This document shows, piece after piece, positions 9,440 to 19,676 of a DNA stretch of 64,000 nt. This DNA comes from CAVSWT01 sp963777515. GTDB lineage: Bacteria > Bacteroidota > Ignavibacteria > Ignavibacteriales > Ignavibacteriaceae. Position numbers and translations under genes: made by a program. Position 1 is the stretch's first letter, and every line of letters begins with the position of its first letter. A model generated the notes under the pieces. That model searched no databases, had not been told where the DNA came from, and worked only from the letters and a program-made list of their open reading frames with translations. The DNA is taken from positions 103,588-167,587 of the forward strand of contig CAVZQU010000009.1 of NCBI GenBank assembly GCA_963777515.1, given 5' to 3'.

Positions 9440-10646
9440 ATGATTAAAGCAATACGTAAACCTATTTTCATTTTACTTTTATTTGTTTCATCTCTTAGTT
9501 CACAGACTATTTTAAAAGATAATACTTTAAATTCTGAAATAGTTATATCTAAAGAAATTGTTAAAGGATTAACTTATAAGAAAATTGTAAATCATGCGGA
9601 TTCTCTTTCCGCAAATGTTCTTGAAATAAATTTAAAAGAAAATAATTTTGTTATTGATGCAATTAAAGCTGAAGACAAAATGGAAGCAAGAGAAAAAACT
9701 TCTTCAATGCTGAAAAGATTGAATATAAAAGATGAAAAAGTTTTAGCTGGTGTTAATGCAGATTTCTTTAATATTCGTACAGGAGAAAATGAAAATAATT
9801 TGGTAATTAATGGAATGATAGCTAAAGGCAATGCAGTAACAGATTCGCCTTATGATAAATTCAATAATATTCATTCGCAATTTGCAATTACATTTGATAA
9901 CAAGCCGGCAATTAATAGGTTCAAGTTTACCGGATTTATATTCAATAAAAATAATTCATTAAAGATTAAGAGAGTAAATTCTGAAGCAGATAGCAATTCG
10001 ATCACGCTTTATAATAAATATCAAGGAGATAACAACTCCAGAAATTTTGGACGGTTGGAAGGTTGAAGAAGTTGAGATTACTCCCGTCAGTAAAAATGGT
10101 GACACTTTAATTTGCTTAAATGCACATAAGGCTTATAACTCGGGCAGCAATAACATTCCTAAAAATGGGTTTATACTTTCTATTAACAATTCAATGATTA
10201 AAACTTTCGATAATACTTTTGCGAACAAAGATACTTTAAAATTATTGTTAGACTTTTTACCTAAAATTAAAAATATAAGAACACTTGTAGGTGGCTGGCC
10301 GAGAATAATAGAGGATGGTAAAAACATTGCCCCGTATGTTGATTCGCTTGAAGGAACATTTTATAAATTTTCAAAAGTTAAACATCCAAGAACCGGGATA
10401 GGATTTTCAAAAGACAGCACAATAATTTATTTGGTTACGGTTGACGGCAGGCAAGAATCAATGTCGGGAATGTCATTAAATGAATTTGCTGATTTCATGT
10501 TATCATTAGGTGCTTATCAAGCATTAAACCTGGATGGCGGCGGCTCAACTACAATGGTAGTAAATGGGAAAATTGTAAACTCCCCTTCTGATTCAGGTGG
10601 TGAAAGAAAAGTTGGATGTTGTGTTGCTATTTCAGTAAAGGAATGA
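9440..10646 (+). CDS. Phosphodiester glycosidase family protein (NAGPA domain), one frameshift
   Basis: A signal peptide (residues 1-22, SLSSQ) is followed by a region with GVNADFFNIRTGE, and in the second half by RTGIGFSKDS and NLDGGGSTTMVV. These are hallmark motifs of the NAGPA/DUF2233 phosphodiester glycosidase fold (uncovering-enzyme-like, also called exopolysaccharide biosynthesis protein). The frame breaks near 10037. Removing one A from GATAACAACT joins ...YQGD to TTPEILDGWKVEEVEI without a gap, giving about 400 residues. It is predicted to act outside the cytoplasmic membrane on sugar-phosphodiester or related glycans; the substrate is unknown. It is transcribed alone. Confidence 0.8.
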
Positions 10647-10937
10647 TGAATTCTTTAAGAAATAATTTTAAAATTTAAGTGTGCGTCACAATTTGTTTTC
10701 TAAATAAGCATACAATTTTATAATTTGATTTACTTAGTAAAAAAATATAGTTTCAACAGAATAATTTTTATAAAATTTCCAATTATTATTTAAGGGGTAT
10801 TCAAAAAGGGAAAAAAGATGTAACAATTCAATATTTCATTTCGTTTAAGTAATAAAAGAGAAGGGAAATATTTATACTCTATTTCAGATTAAATAATATA
10901 CTGAGCTAATCACTTCAATTTAATAAAAGGGAAAATC

Positions 10938-12311
10938 ATGAAACATTCCATTTTGTTCACAGCAGCTTTTATCTGTATTTCCATCTTGAAATTAAATGCA
11001 CAGAATTATGGACTTGATAATACTGACCCATCTGTATTTACAAAGTACAGAATACCTGATACTGATTTAAGGTCACTTTGGTTTGGAACAAGCTTATATT
11101 TTAATTCAAACAAACAGGATTATACTAACGATCCAAGTGCTGATTCCTATTATCATTCTAATTTTGGATATAGTTTGCATCCCTATTATTATTTGTTGAA
11201 GGAATCGGATAATAAATATTTTAATATTGATGCAAATATAGCCGGTTCCTATAGTCATTCTTATTCTGAAAATCATTACCCAACTGATCCTTTCTTTAGC
11301 TCTGACAAAAACAATAATTTTTCAACTAATATAACTTTGAGTATCAGTAATAATAATTATTTGAATAGAAGTAATATCTTTTATTCATTGTGCTCGGATA
11401 TTAATGTAAATATGTCTGATTCCAAACATGAAGGTAACTATAGAACTATTTCACATTCTTACAGTGGATCGAAAAATCAAAACTATAAATTTTCATTGGG
11501 TGTTGGCGTTGGTAAAATAAGAAACGTAACTCCTGTTGTAACAGCAATAAGATTCCAGGAGAGACTAAAACAAATAAATCTTTTAGATAAAAACCTCTCA
11601 AATGAAACAATAGAAAATCTTGCCCAACATTTTTCTCGTCAGAATTATTTTTCTATGGTTCATGTAAGGCCCGATAAGTATTTTTGGCAAAGTATTGATA
11701 ATAGCCTTACAAAGGATGGTGTTTCTCTAAGTGGATTAAATATGTATTCAAGCGCTTATTTAATGGAATCATTGAATGAGATTAGATTTTTAAGACAAGA
11801 AGGATGCATGGCTGGATTTAATTTTCAATTTAATTATCAAAATACGTATCAAGCAAACGGTGATAATCATCAAATAGATGAAGAATTTTTTACTCTCGGA
11901 AATGTATATTTAAAGTACAGCCACCAGCTTAATTTAAATTCTCAAGTTAATTTTAATTTATCATTAAGTGCTGGTCCAAACGTAATTGCTCATCCCGAAT
12001 CTAAACAATTTTACAGCTTAGATGCAGGTGCAGGCTACAATTATGAAATAACTGATTGGCTTGTTGCTTCGGTTAGCGATCAATTTGGCTTAGAATTTCA
12101 AAACAAATCTTTACAGCAAAAAATATTAACAAATAGTTTTATGATTGGTGTAAATTATTTTGTTGAAGATAATTTATCATTTAATTTTAATTATAACTGG
12201 GGTTATTCTATTTATAAAAATTATTATTTATATAATCCATCAACAAACAATAATCATTCAGTAAACATTGGGTTTACTTATTATATAGATAGGGGAATAT
12301 TAATTAACTAA
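10938..12311 (+). CDS. Predicted outer-membrane beta-barrel protein, unknown function
   Basis: The 457 residues start with a signal peptide (cleavage after LKLNAQ, residue 22). The rest is rich in Asn, Ser, Tyr and Phe, with alternating strand patterns such as SVNIGFTYYI close to the C-terminus. There is no plug domain, and I recognise no named family. It is monocistronic with a strong terminator. Upstream bases 10647-10937 carry only AT-rich sequence where a promoter must lie. Confidence 0.6.
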   Translation: MKHSILFTAAFICISILKLNAQNYGLDNTDPSVFTKYRIPDTDLRSLWFGTSLYFNSNKQDYTNDPSADSYYHSNFGYSLHPYYYLLKESDNKYFNIDANIAGSYSHSYSENHYPTDPFFSSDKNNNFSTNITLSISNNNYLNRSNIFYSLCSDINVNMSDSKHEGNYRTISHSYSGSKNQNYKFSLGVGVGKIRNVTPVVTAIRFQERLKQINLLDKNLSNETIENLAQHFSRQNYFSMVHVRPDKYFWQSIDNSLTKDGVSLSGLNMYSSAYLMESLNEIRFLRQEGCMAGFNFQFNYQNTYQANGDNHQIDEEFFTLGNVYLKYSHQLNLNSQVNFNLSLSAGPNVIAHPESKQFYSLDAGAGYNYEITDWLVASVSDQFGLEFQNKSLQQKILTNSFMIGVNYFVEDNLSFNFNYNWGYSIYKNYYLYNPSTNNNHSVNIGFTYYIDRGILIN

Positions 12312-12320
12312 AAATAAAAA

Positions 12321-12353
12321 TGGGAAGCAGTATTTTAGTTATACTGCTTCCCA
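12321..12353. terminator. Bidirectional terminator between convergent genes
   Basis: A 13-bp perfect stem (TGGGAAGCAGTAT with its complement) surrounds a 7-base loop. A-rich and T-rich flanks allow it to serve the barrel gene on plus and possibly the hydrolase gene on minus. Confidence 0.8.
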
Positions 12354-12421
12354 ATTTACATTGTAACCTAAAAAATAATTCATTGCTTATAACGTAACTT
12401 TATTTCATAATTTTCAATAAC

Positions 12422-13432
12422 CTACAAACTAATTAACTCATTTAAAAAGAAATACAATCCCTCTAATTGATCAATATGATCGGGAGCGGTATTTCCTGCA
12501 AAACCCATAATTTCAAAACTGCCCTTTTTTGCTTCACTTATTTGCTGTGTACCCATTGGACCCCATTTAAGTACTGGTTCAGCTTTGATATTCATTTTCC
12601 TTAACATAAAATCTGCTGATTCTGTGGTACTTACAAATGTTCCTGGAAAAATTTCTGTATGGGTAAATAAAAATTTCTTCCCATTTTTATTTACAGCGTC
12701 TGATGCGAATTTAAGGAAATATTTATATGAAGTGGAATCAATTTTACCGCCTCTGTACAAGACTTTTCCTTCAGGAATATAACTTGCATGAAGTCCATCC
12801 AAAAGTATTATACCGAAAACAGCTTGATAATCTTTTTCATTGCTTATAATCTTTTTTATTGCTCCGTATCCGGCACTAAATCCACTTAAAATTATTTTAT
12901 CAATTTCTATTTTATGACTAAGTTTTTTTTCACACCTGCTTTTAATTGAATCTACTAAATGTAAAAATAAGGTAGAATCCCCAAACTGATTGTAATAAAC
13001 TTTTGACCCAGTACCCAAATTAATGATAGCCGCAGCAAATTTTTCTTTCTGCTGCTCAATTGCATATTTCACTGGAATAGAACTGCCATGAAAATGAATT
13101 AAGAGATTTATTTTATTAGCTTCTTGTGTTTTTATCGGGATATAAATTTCAAATGGTTGATTTAATACGTCATTAATTTTAAAATCAATTCCATCAAAAT
13201 TTTCTTTTTCGATTCTTTTATGTTCCCTAACATTTTCAACCATGGGAGAAGGATTTTGGCTCGATACTTTTTTACTGTCTTCTTGTGGAAAGACTAAATT
13301 GCTAACTAATAATAAAAGTATTATTACATGATGAAAAGAAATACGAAAAGAGAAGCCATCACTCGAATAAAAATTTCTCACAGAAGAAAATTTCTTTTTG
13401 AATTTTGATAAAAAATTCATTCGGTTGTTCAC
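12422..13432 (-). CDS. Secreted alpha/beta-hydrolase-like protein
   Basis: The protein has 336 residues, with a hydrophobic export segment at about 32-50. The start could be the first ATG or the one four codons in (MNFLSK). The body carries an oxyanion HFHGSS motif (about 110), the nucleophile elbow LSGFSAGYG (about 185, GxSxG), LLDGL (about 212) and a late APDHID that could supply the catalytic His. This matches an esterase or peptidase of the alpha/beta-hydrolase fold. The substrate is unknown. It lies just after the two short-chain reductase genes on the same strand and may share their transcript. Confidence 0.7.
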   Translation of the reverse strand: MNNRMNFLSKFKKKFSSVRNFYSSDGFSFRISFHHVIILLLLVSNLVFPQEDSKKVSSQNPSPMVENVREHKRIEKENFDGIDFKINDVLNQPFEIYIPIKTQEANKINLLIHFHGSSIPVKYAIEQQKEKFAAAIINLGTGSKVYYNQFGDSTLFLHLVDSIKSRCEKKLSHKIEIDKIILSGFSAGYGAIKKIISNEKDYQAVFGIILLDGLHASYIPEGKVLYRGGKIDSTSYKYFLKFASDAVNKNGKKFLFTHTEIFPGTFVSTTESADFMLRKMNIKAEPVLKWGPMGTQQISEAKKGSFEIMGFAGNTAPDHIDQLEGLYFFLNELISL

Positions 13433-13460
13433 AAATGCAATTATCTTATTTAGAAGAAAA

Positions 13461-14168
13461 TTATTTTTTAGGATTTGTAGGCCTTAAATCTATTTCACTC
13501 ATCAAAGCAGTAACAGGTAATTTCATAATTGCTAATACTGCATGTGCAACATCTTCAATATGTAATATAATATCTTTTTTTCTTTGTAATCCACTACCAA
13601 ATTCGGTATAAACAGAACCGGGACAAACTGCTGCAACTCTAATATCATATTGTCTTACTTCCAGCATTAAGGAACGTGTAAATCCAAGCAGTGCATGTTT
13701 TGTTGCTGAATACATTGTCCCACCAACAAATGAATTTTTACCGGCAAGCGATGCAATATTAATTATTGAGCCGCTCTTTCTTTCAATCATTCCATTTATA
13801 ACTGCTTTAGTGAAATTATAAACTCCATAGAGATTAGTATCAATTTGAATTTTAAATTCATCCAAAGTTGAATCAACAAATGGCTTTATAATACCGATTC
13901 CGGCATTATTAATTAAATGATCAACTTTGCCAAATTTGTCTTCAATTTCTTTAACAGATTTATTCACAAACTTTACATCATTCACATCACCGGAATAATA
14001 TTTACATTCAACTCCCTTATCTTTAATTTCTTTTTGAACTTTTTTCAAAGCTTCAATATCTCTTCCAAATATCATAACATCATGATTTTCTTCTGCTAAT
14101 TTTAAAGCTATTCCATATCCAATTCCCCTGCTGGCACCTGTTACAATTGATAAATCTTTTTTACTCAT
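13461..14168 (-). CDS. Short-chain dehydrogenase/reductase, possible sepiapterin reductase-like
   Basis: The start is the ATG at 14168, preceded by AAGGAGATTTATA; the product is 235 residues. The Rossmann motif TGASRGIG (about 10-17), NNAG (about 88), the active-site Ser in NIASLAG (about 138) and YSATK (about 152-156) are all present, so the enzyme should be an active NAD(P)H-dependent reductase. The open frame continues upstream into the neighbouring reductase, but that apparent fusion is caused by an indel. The corrected upstream gene ends TAATG right at this start. The neighbours are FolE and 6-pyruvoyl-tetrahydropterin synthase, so a carbonyl reductase step in tetrahydropterin synthesis is a reasonable guess. 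Confidence 0.8.
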   Translation of the reverse strand: MSKKDLSIVTGASRGIGYGIALKLAEENHDVMIFGRDIEALKKVQKEIKDKGVECKYYSGDVNDVKFVNKSVKEIEDKFGKVDHLINNAGIGIIKPFVDSTLDEFKIQIDTNLYGVYNFTKAVINGMIERKSGSIINIASLAGKNSFVGGTMYSATKHALLGFTRSLMLEVRQYDIRVAAVCPGSVYTEFGSGLQRKKDIILHIEDVAHAVLAIMKLPVTALMSEIDLRPTNPKK

Positions 14169-14884
14169 TATAAATCTCCTTGAATTGGCTCTGATTACAA
14201 TTTCTTCACTTACCATATTTCCTTTTTGCAAATAAGCCCAAACTAAAATTTGAGCAATGTCTTCTGGCTGCATCATTCTTTCACTATTTTGATCTCTAAT
14301 TTCTTTAGACCACATTGGTGTTTCAGTTGCGCCTGGAATTACATTAATAATTTTTATGTTTTTGTCACGAACTTCTTCTCGCAAAACATTTGTATAGCCA
14401 AGTAAGCCCATTTTTGCAGCAGTATAAACACTGCTTTGAGTAAATATTTTTTTTGCCGCAACTGATAACACATTTATAATTGTTCCGCTTGCCCTGCTCA
14501 ATCATGTGCGGCAATACATATTTTATGGTATAAATTGATCCGAGCAAGTTAGTATTAATTATATCATCAATTTCATTTGTTGAATTATCGACTGCACTTT
14601 TAAAAGAAGTTATTCCGGCATTATTAATTAAACAATCAATTTTACCTTCTGCTAATATTTTTTTTACAGTTTGATCGACATTTGCAGAAGAAGCAACATT
14701 GCATGGGAAAATATTTACACTTAAATTTTCTTTTTCTAATTCTTTGTTCAATCTTTCAAGTTCAATTGTTCGCCTTGACAGAAACAAATACATTTGTTCC
14801 AATTTTAGCAAACTCAATTGCTGCTGCTCTGCCAATTCCAGAACTTGCACCGGTTATCCAGATTCCAGATTTTGTTTTAGCCAT
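14168..14884 (-). CDS. Short-chain dehydrogenase/reductase, at least three frameshifts
   Basis: From an ATG at 14884 the first frame gives MAKTKSGIWITGASSGIGRA, the glycine-rich NAD(P) site. After one indel near 14785 it continues FLSRRTIELERLNKELEKE with CLINNAGI near residue 85. After another near 14500 it gives SGTIINVLSVAAKK with YTAAKMG, the catalytic Tyr and Lys. A last indel near 14190 restores the usual C-terminus RPIQGDL followed by TAA, which overlaps the start of the next reductase. The corrected length of about 239 residues fits the SDR family. It starts 8 bases after folE, so it belongs to the pterin-type operon. Confidence 0.8.
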
Positions 14885-14892
14885 TATTCTTT

Positions 14893-15459
14893 CTATATAT
14901 TTTTACTTGAAATTAAATTTAAAAATTCACCTCTTGTACGTGCATCTTCTTTAAAAATTCCGTGCATCGCACTTGAAGTAGCAGATGAATTTTGTTTTTC
15001 AACTCCGCGCATCATCATGCACATATGAAATGCTTCTGAAACAACAGCAACACCAAGAGGATCTAAATATTTATTTATTGTATCTGCAATTTGCTGCGTC
15101 ATTCTTTCCTGCACTTGAAGCCTTCGTGCAAATACTTCTACAATTCTTGGAATTTTACTTAGCCCAACAATTTTGCCATTTGGGATATATGCTACATGAA
15201 CTTTTCCGTAAAAAGGAAGTATATGATGTTCGCATAAACTGTAAAAATCTATATTTTTTACTAAAACCATTTCATCATATTTTTCATTAAAGATTGCACC
15301 ATTTAATACTTCTTTGATATCTTTATTATAACCCGAAGTTAAAAATTCATAAGCTTTGGCTACACGTTTAGGCGTGCTTTTTAATCCTTCGCGTTTTGGA
15401 TCTTCCCCAATTTCTTTTAACAGGTCAACTACTAATGATTGAACATGACTGTTATTCAA
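14893..15459 (-). CDS. folE: GTP cyclohydrolase I
   Basis: The 188-residue protein is the expected length. It has the zinc ligands Cys76 and His79 in YSLCEHHILPF and Cys147 in SEAFHMCMMMRG, and the substrate loop GLSKIPRIVEVFARRLQVQER. It converts GTP to 7,8-dihydroneopterin triphosphate, the first step to folate and biopterin. The start is TTG at 15459, with AAGGAG overlapping the end of the upstream 6-pyruvoyl-tetrahydropterin synthase gene. The adjacent synthase and two reductases suggest this copy serves biopterin-type cofactor synthesis. A role in folate synthesis is not excluded. Confidence 0.95.
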   Translation of the reverse strand: MNNSHVQSLVVDLLKEIGEDPKREGLKSTPKRVAKAYEFLTSGYNKDIKEVLNGAIFNEKYDEMVLVKNIDFYSLCEHHILPFYGKVHVAYIPNGKIVGLSKIPRIVEVFARRLQVQERMTQQIADTINKYLDPLGVAVVSEAFHMCMMMRGVEKQNSSATSSAMHGIFKEDARTRGEFLNLISSKNI

Positions 15460-15461
15460 GG

Positions 15462-15870
15462 TTATTCTCCTTTGTATTCAAAATAATTATTTTCGGTTTC
15501 ATAAAGCTTAACCGAATAAAGTTTTCCATTTGGAATTTTATCTAACTAACTGTTTCCATATTGCCATAGTAATATTTTCTGAAGTTGGGATTATTCCTTT
15601 CATAAAATCAGTATCAATATTTAAATTTTTGTGATCAACTTTTTCAATAACATTTTCACGAATAATTTCTTTTAACTTTTTTATATTTAAAACAAAACCG
15701 GTTTCGGGATCAACTTCTCCGGCAATTACAACTTCCAAAGTATAATTATGTCCATGCCAATTTGGATTACTGCATTTCCCAAACATTTTTTCATTTTCTT
15801 CATCACTTAAATTTGGAAGAAATAATCGATGAGCAGCACTAAAACTTTCCCGCCTGGTAAGATAAATCAT
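15462..15870 (-). CDS. 6-pyruvoyl-tetrahydropterin synthase, one frameshift
   Basis: Residues SFSAAHRL (zinc His14), KMFGKCSNPNWHGHNY (catalytic Cys33, zinc His39 and His41) and ETGFVLNIKKLKE follow the eukaryote-type enzyme closely. The printed frame stops at residue 110. Removing one A near 15543 restores DKIPNGKLYSVKLYETENNY and then FEYKGE, matching the animal C-terminus and ending at 15462. This resemblance, with GKC and not a QueD-type region, favours biopterin synthesis over queuosine synthesis. The stop lies 2 bases from the folE start. Confidence 0.88.
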
Positions 15871-15873
15871 TTT

Positions 15874-16340
15874 TTAATCTTTCAATTTTTTAATAGCTTC
15901 CATCACTTCTTTATTATGATTTGGAACTTTAACTTTGAAAATATTTTTTTGATCTTTCCATCTGCATCAATAATAAATGTAGTTCTTTCAACTCCCATAT
16001 ATTTTCTTCCGTACATGCTTTTTTGTTTCCACACTCCATACTTTTCAACAACTTCTTTGTTTTCATCTGCTAAAAGAGTAAATGGTAAATTATATTTTTC
16101 CGCAAACTTTTTATGAGATTCAACTGAATCGGGACTTACACCAAGTATCACAGCATTAATATTTTTAAACTTTGGAAATTCATCTCTGAAATTGCAAGCC
16201 TCAGCAGTACAGCCGGAAGTATTATCTTTTGGATAAAAATATAAAACTACATTTTTACCTTTATAATCACTTAAGGAATGTAAGTTTCCATTTTGATCTT
16301 TAAGCTTAAATGCAGGTGCTTTTTTACCTTCTTCCAACAT
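15874..16340 (-). CDS. bcp: Thioredoxin-dependent peroxiredoxin, Bcp/PrxQ type, one frameshift
   Basis: YFYPKDNTSGCTAEACNFRD carries the peroxidatic Cys44 and the putative resolving Cys49 typical of the Bcp group, and the GVSPDS and KYGVWKQK motifs follow. The frame breaks near 15941. One extra A gives FSKVKVPNHNKEVMEAIKKL, a normal ending of about 155 residues, with a stop 3 bases ahead of the synthase start. It reduces hydrogen and organic peroxides in the cytoplasm. It is the first gene of the pterin-type operon, which fits the oxygen sensitivity of reduced pterins, though that link is inference. Confidence 0.9.
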
Positions 16341-16453
16341 TAAATTTTCTCCATATTTTTTTAATTATAAACATTCGTTAAACAAAACAAAAAGTTATAA
16401 ACCCAGTCTTTTAAGAAACGGGTTTATTTAATAACCTTGCGTAAGATAACTTA

Positions 16454-16774
16454 TTAATAAAGAGGAACCGAGTTATCGACTTCTTTGCTCCAGGCATCAA
16501 TGCCGCCATCAAGATTATATAATTGTGCAAATCCTAAATTCTGTAAATACTCACAAGCCTGGTAGCTTCTAATTCCATGATGGCAATAGATAACAATTTT
16601 TTTAATGGATTTAATTCCAGTCGCATGCTTATCAAATAATCCTAAAGGCATCAATTCAGAATTTTCAAGTTTAGCAAAATTATATTCCCAAACTTCTCGA
16701 ACATCAATTAAATGAATATCTTCTTTTGCATCAATAAATTTTTTCAACTCGATTGGGCGTAATTGTACTATCAT
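16454..16774 (-). CDS. Rhodanese-like single-domain protein
   Basis: The 106 residues form one rhodanese domain, with HLIDVREVWEYN near residue 21 and an active-site loop CHHGIRS starting at Cys64, followed by LDGGIDAWSKEVD. Single-domain rhodaneses carry sulfane sulfur for many acceptors, and the particular partner is unknown. It sits between two peroxiredoxin genes on the same strand, suggesting a redox or sulfur-handling unit. Confidence 0.88.
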   Translation of the reverse strand: MIVQLRPIELKKFIDAKEDIHLIDVREVWEYNFAKLENSELMPLGLFDKHATGIKSIKKIVIYCHHGIRSYQACEYLQNLGFAQLYNLDGGIDAWSKEVDNSVPLY

Positions 16775-16792
16775 ACATTTTCCTTTTCATAA

Positions 16793-17265
16793 TTATTTTA
16801 ATGCATTTTTATTGCTTCATAATTTGGCTGATCGCCGGGCGTAGGACAAATTTCCAAGTATTTTATTTTTCCATCTTTGCCAATAACAAAGGCAGATCTT
16901 TTTGAAACTCCTTTATAATCATATTTTCCTGGGGCAAAAATATCATTTAAATGAATCATATTTTGGTGATTACTTCTTTATTGAAATCACTTAGCAATGG
17001 AAAGTTTAATTATTTATTCTCACTCCACAACTTTAAAGCATAATGACTGTCAACACTTATTCCTAATACTTGTGCATCAAGGTTCTTCATATTGTTTAAA
17101 ATTATCTCTCACCTGGCACATTTCAGCAGTGCAAACTGACGAGTTTGCAAAAGGGAAAAATAAAAGAACAACATTTTTATTATTGAAATAATGTAACGAA
17201 ACTTTTGCCCCGTCTTGATTTATTAAAGTAAAGTCAGGCGCAATATCTCCAACTTGTAAAGACAT
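16793..17265 (-). CDS. AhpC/TSA-family peroxiredoxin, several frameshifts
   Basis: The first 62 residues (MSLQVGDIAPDFTLINQDG) include FFPFANSSVCTAEMCQVRD with the peroxidatic Cys. The frame then breaks near 17085. Further downstream the other frames give LDAQVLGISVDSHYALKLW, FPLLSDFNKEVI, DIFAPGKYDYKGVSKRSAFV and a terminal region with YLEICPTPGDQPNYEAI. At least three indels are needed to rebuild about 155 residues. All expected family segments are present in order, so the gene is probably intact in the organism. The stop may be at 16798 or 16793. Confidence 0.75.
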
Positions 17266-17518
17266 CTTTGTTCCTTTTTAAATTGTTATTTGTGATTGTG
17301 TCAAAATTAGTTAATTATATTTGTTCAAACAAATAGTTAATTTAGTTTGCACTTCAATTTATTTTATATGATTTGAAGAATCATTATATATTTTCACCAA
17401 TAATATCGCAAAATATAAATTTTCAATAAAGTAATTATTTAATAACAAACCTTGCTAATTATTATCCTAATATTTTATAAATTCATACCTGAAAAAAATA
17501 TATTTCTCTTTCATATAA

Positions 17519-18423
17519 ATGCTTGTAGTAAATAATCTAAAAAAAGAATTTAAAAATGTTACCGCTGTAGATGATATTTCTTTTTCAGTTGAAGAAGGGA
17601 AAATTTTCGGTATGCTTGGCCCTAATGGTGCCGGTAAAACAACTACTATAAGAACAGTTTTAAATATAATTAAACCAACTTCCGGGGAAATAACATTTAA
17701 TGGGAAACCAATCACAACAGAATTTTTTAACATCATAGGCTATCTGCCTGAAGAAAGAGGATTATACAAAAAAAGTAAAGTTATAGATGTAATTCTTTAT
17801 TTTGCTGAATTAAAAAATATGAACAAATCAGATGCTATAGAAAAAGCAAATGAATGGATGGACAAGCTGGAATTTCCGGTTCTATAAATAAAAAAATAGA
17901 AGAACTTTCAAAAGGGAACCAGCAGAAAGTTCAATTCATCACTTCCGTTATTCATGATCCAAAGCTATTAATACTTGATGAACCGTTCACCGGTTTTGAT
18001 CCTATTAACCAGCAGTTAATAAAAGAAATGATTTTATCTTTTGCTGTTTCCGGTAAAATAATTATTCTTTCAACACATCAAATGGAAACTGCAGAAAAAT
18101 TATGTTCGGAAATTTTTCTGATTAACAATGGAAAGAAAGTTGTAAGCGGAAGTGTTTCGCAAATTAAAAGAAAATTTGGAAGCAATAATATTAAGCTGGA
18201 ATATGAGGGCAATGGCAATTTAATTAATAATCTACCTTCTGTTGTTCATATAGATAATTACAGTAACTATGCTGAGATTCAATTAAAAGATGATATTGAA
18301 CCTTATGAATTTTTAAGATCAATAGTTGATAAAATAAAAGTAAAACATTTTTCAGTTGTTGAACCAACGCTTCATAAAATTTTCATTGATGTTATTCACA
18401 AAAACATCCCGGTTAAAGAATGA
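17519..18423 (+). CDS. ABC transporter ATP-binding protein (NatA type), one frameshift
   Basis: Walker A GPNGAGKTTT lies near residue 36, the signature LSKGNQQKV in the second fragment, Walker B LLILDEPFTGFDP next, and a switch His in STHQ. The two pieces overlap near 17860-17880 and an indel there joins them into about 300 residues. The C-terminal domain after the ATPase core is typical of NatA/YhaQ proteins, which pair with ABC-2 permeases for sodium or drug export. The stop overlaps the permease start (ATGA at 18420), so the two subunits are coupled. Confidence 0.88.
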
Positions 18424-19664
18424 AAAAAATTTTAATTGTTGCCCGCTGGGAATTTCTTAGAAAAAGTTAAAACCAAAGCGTTTTTAATTTCTATTATAGT
18501 TACTCCATTAATTTTGATAGCTTTTTCTTTAGCCCCTACTCTTTTATCCAACGAACAAGCAGAACATACAAAAGCAATGGGGATAATTGATACTTCGACA
18601 GTATACATTGATAAAATGATTTACGAAATGTCGCAATATCAAATAGAAAATCATCAGCCAAATTATATAGTCATAAATTTAACTGATAAGCAATTAACTT
18701 TTGATTCATTAAAAAGAATGGCAGACCGTTCTGTCTTCAAAGGCAAAATTGATGGATATATTTTAATTCTAAATGCGAGAACGGATTCGGTAAAAATAGA
18801 ATATAGAAGCCAAAAGCAGGAAATTTCAAAGATGAAGACAGAATTCAATCTGCATTCAATAAAATTAGGATAAAATTAAAATTACAAAATGAAAATGTTA
18901 GCCAGGACATAATAAATGTAGTTACCAAAAGGATAAATCTTGATGCCATAAAAATTGAAGAGAATGGCAAAGAAGGCAAGAATGATTTTTTAGTAATATT
19001 TTTTTCGTCGTTTATTTTTATTCTGTTATTAATGATGATGACCATTTACTCAGGGCAAATGCTGGTGAGAAGTTTGATTGAAGAAAAATCAAACCGATTA
19101 ATTGAAATTTTGATTTCAAGCTGTTCTGCCGAAGAATTATTAACCGGAAAAATTTTAGGCTTAAGCCTGCTTGGGTTTTTCCAAATTTTCATTTGGGGCG
19201 TAATTGGATTTTCATTGGCTGGCAGTGCCGTTATTCCATATTCAGCATTTGACCACGCTTTTATTTTACTGCTTTATTTTGTGATGGGATTTATTTTTTA
19301 CTCTGCTATTTTTGTCGGGGTTGGTTCAATAGTTTCAACAGAGCAGGAAGCTCAGCAGATTACAAGTTATTTAAATTTATTTATAATTTTACCTGTAGTT
19401 CTTGCTGTTCCGGCGATTCAAAATCCAAATTCATTACTTGTAAAAATATTATCCTATATTCCATTTACACTTCCGTCAATAATGCTGTTAAGAGTTAACA
19501 CTATTTCCATTCCTTTATGGGAAATAATGTTTACAGTTACAATAATGCTTGGATCAATTTATTTTGTAATACTTTTTTCTTCAAAAGTTTTTAAGATTGG
19601 AATTTTATCTTACGGTAAACGTCCATCTTTTAAAGAAGTAATTGAATGGTTAAAAGCAAAATAA
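18420..19664 (+). CDS. ABC-2 type permease (NatB/YhaP-like), two or more frameshifts
   Basis: The ATG at 18420 opens MKKILIVARWEFL. An indel near 18460 continues into KVKTKAFLISIIVTPLILIA, the first membrane segment. A large extracytoplasmic domain follows, and a second indel near 18840 leads through LQNENVSQDIINVV into FLVIFFSSFIFILLL and five more membrane helices up to 19664. NatB relatives have exactly this layout: one N-terminal helix, a soluble domain, then a helix bundle. It would export an unknown substrate with the ATPase encoded just before. Confidence 0.82.
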
Positions 19665-19676
19665 AATGGGGAAAAT

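Noticed and set aside
10938..12311. Calling the barrel protein a TonB-dependent receptor
   Set aside because: No plug or TonB box is visible, and the length of 457 is short for a receptor.
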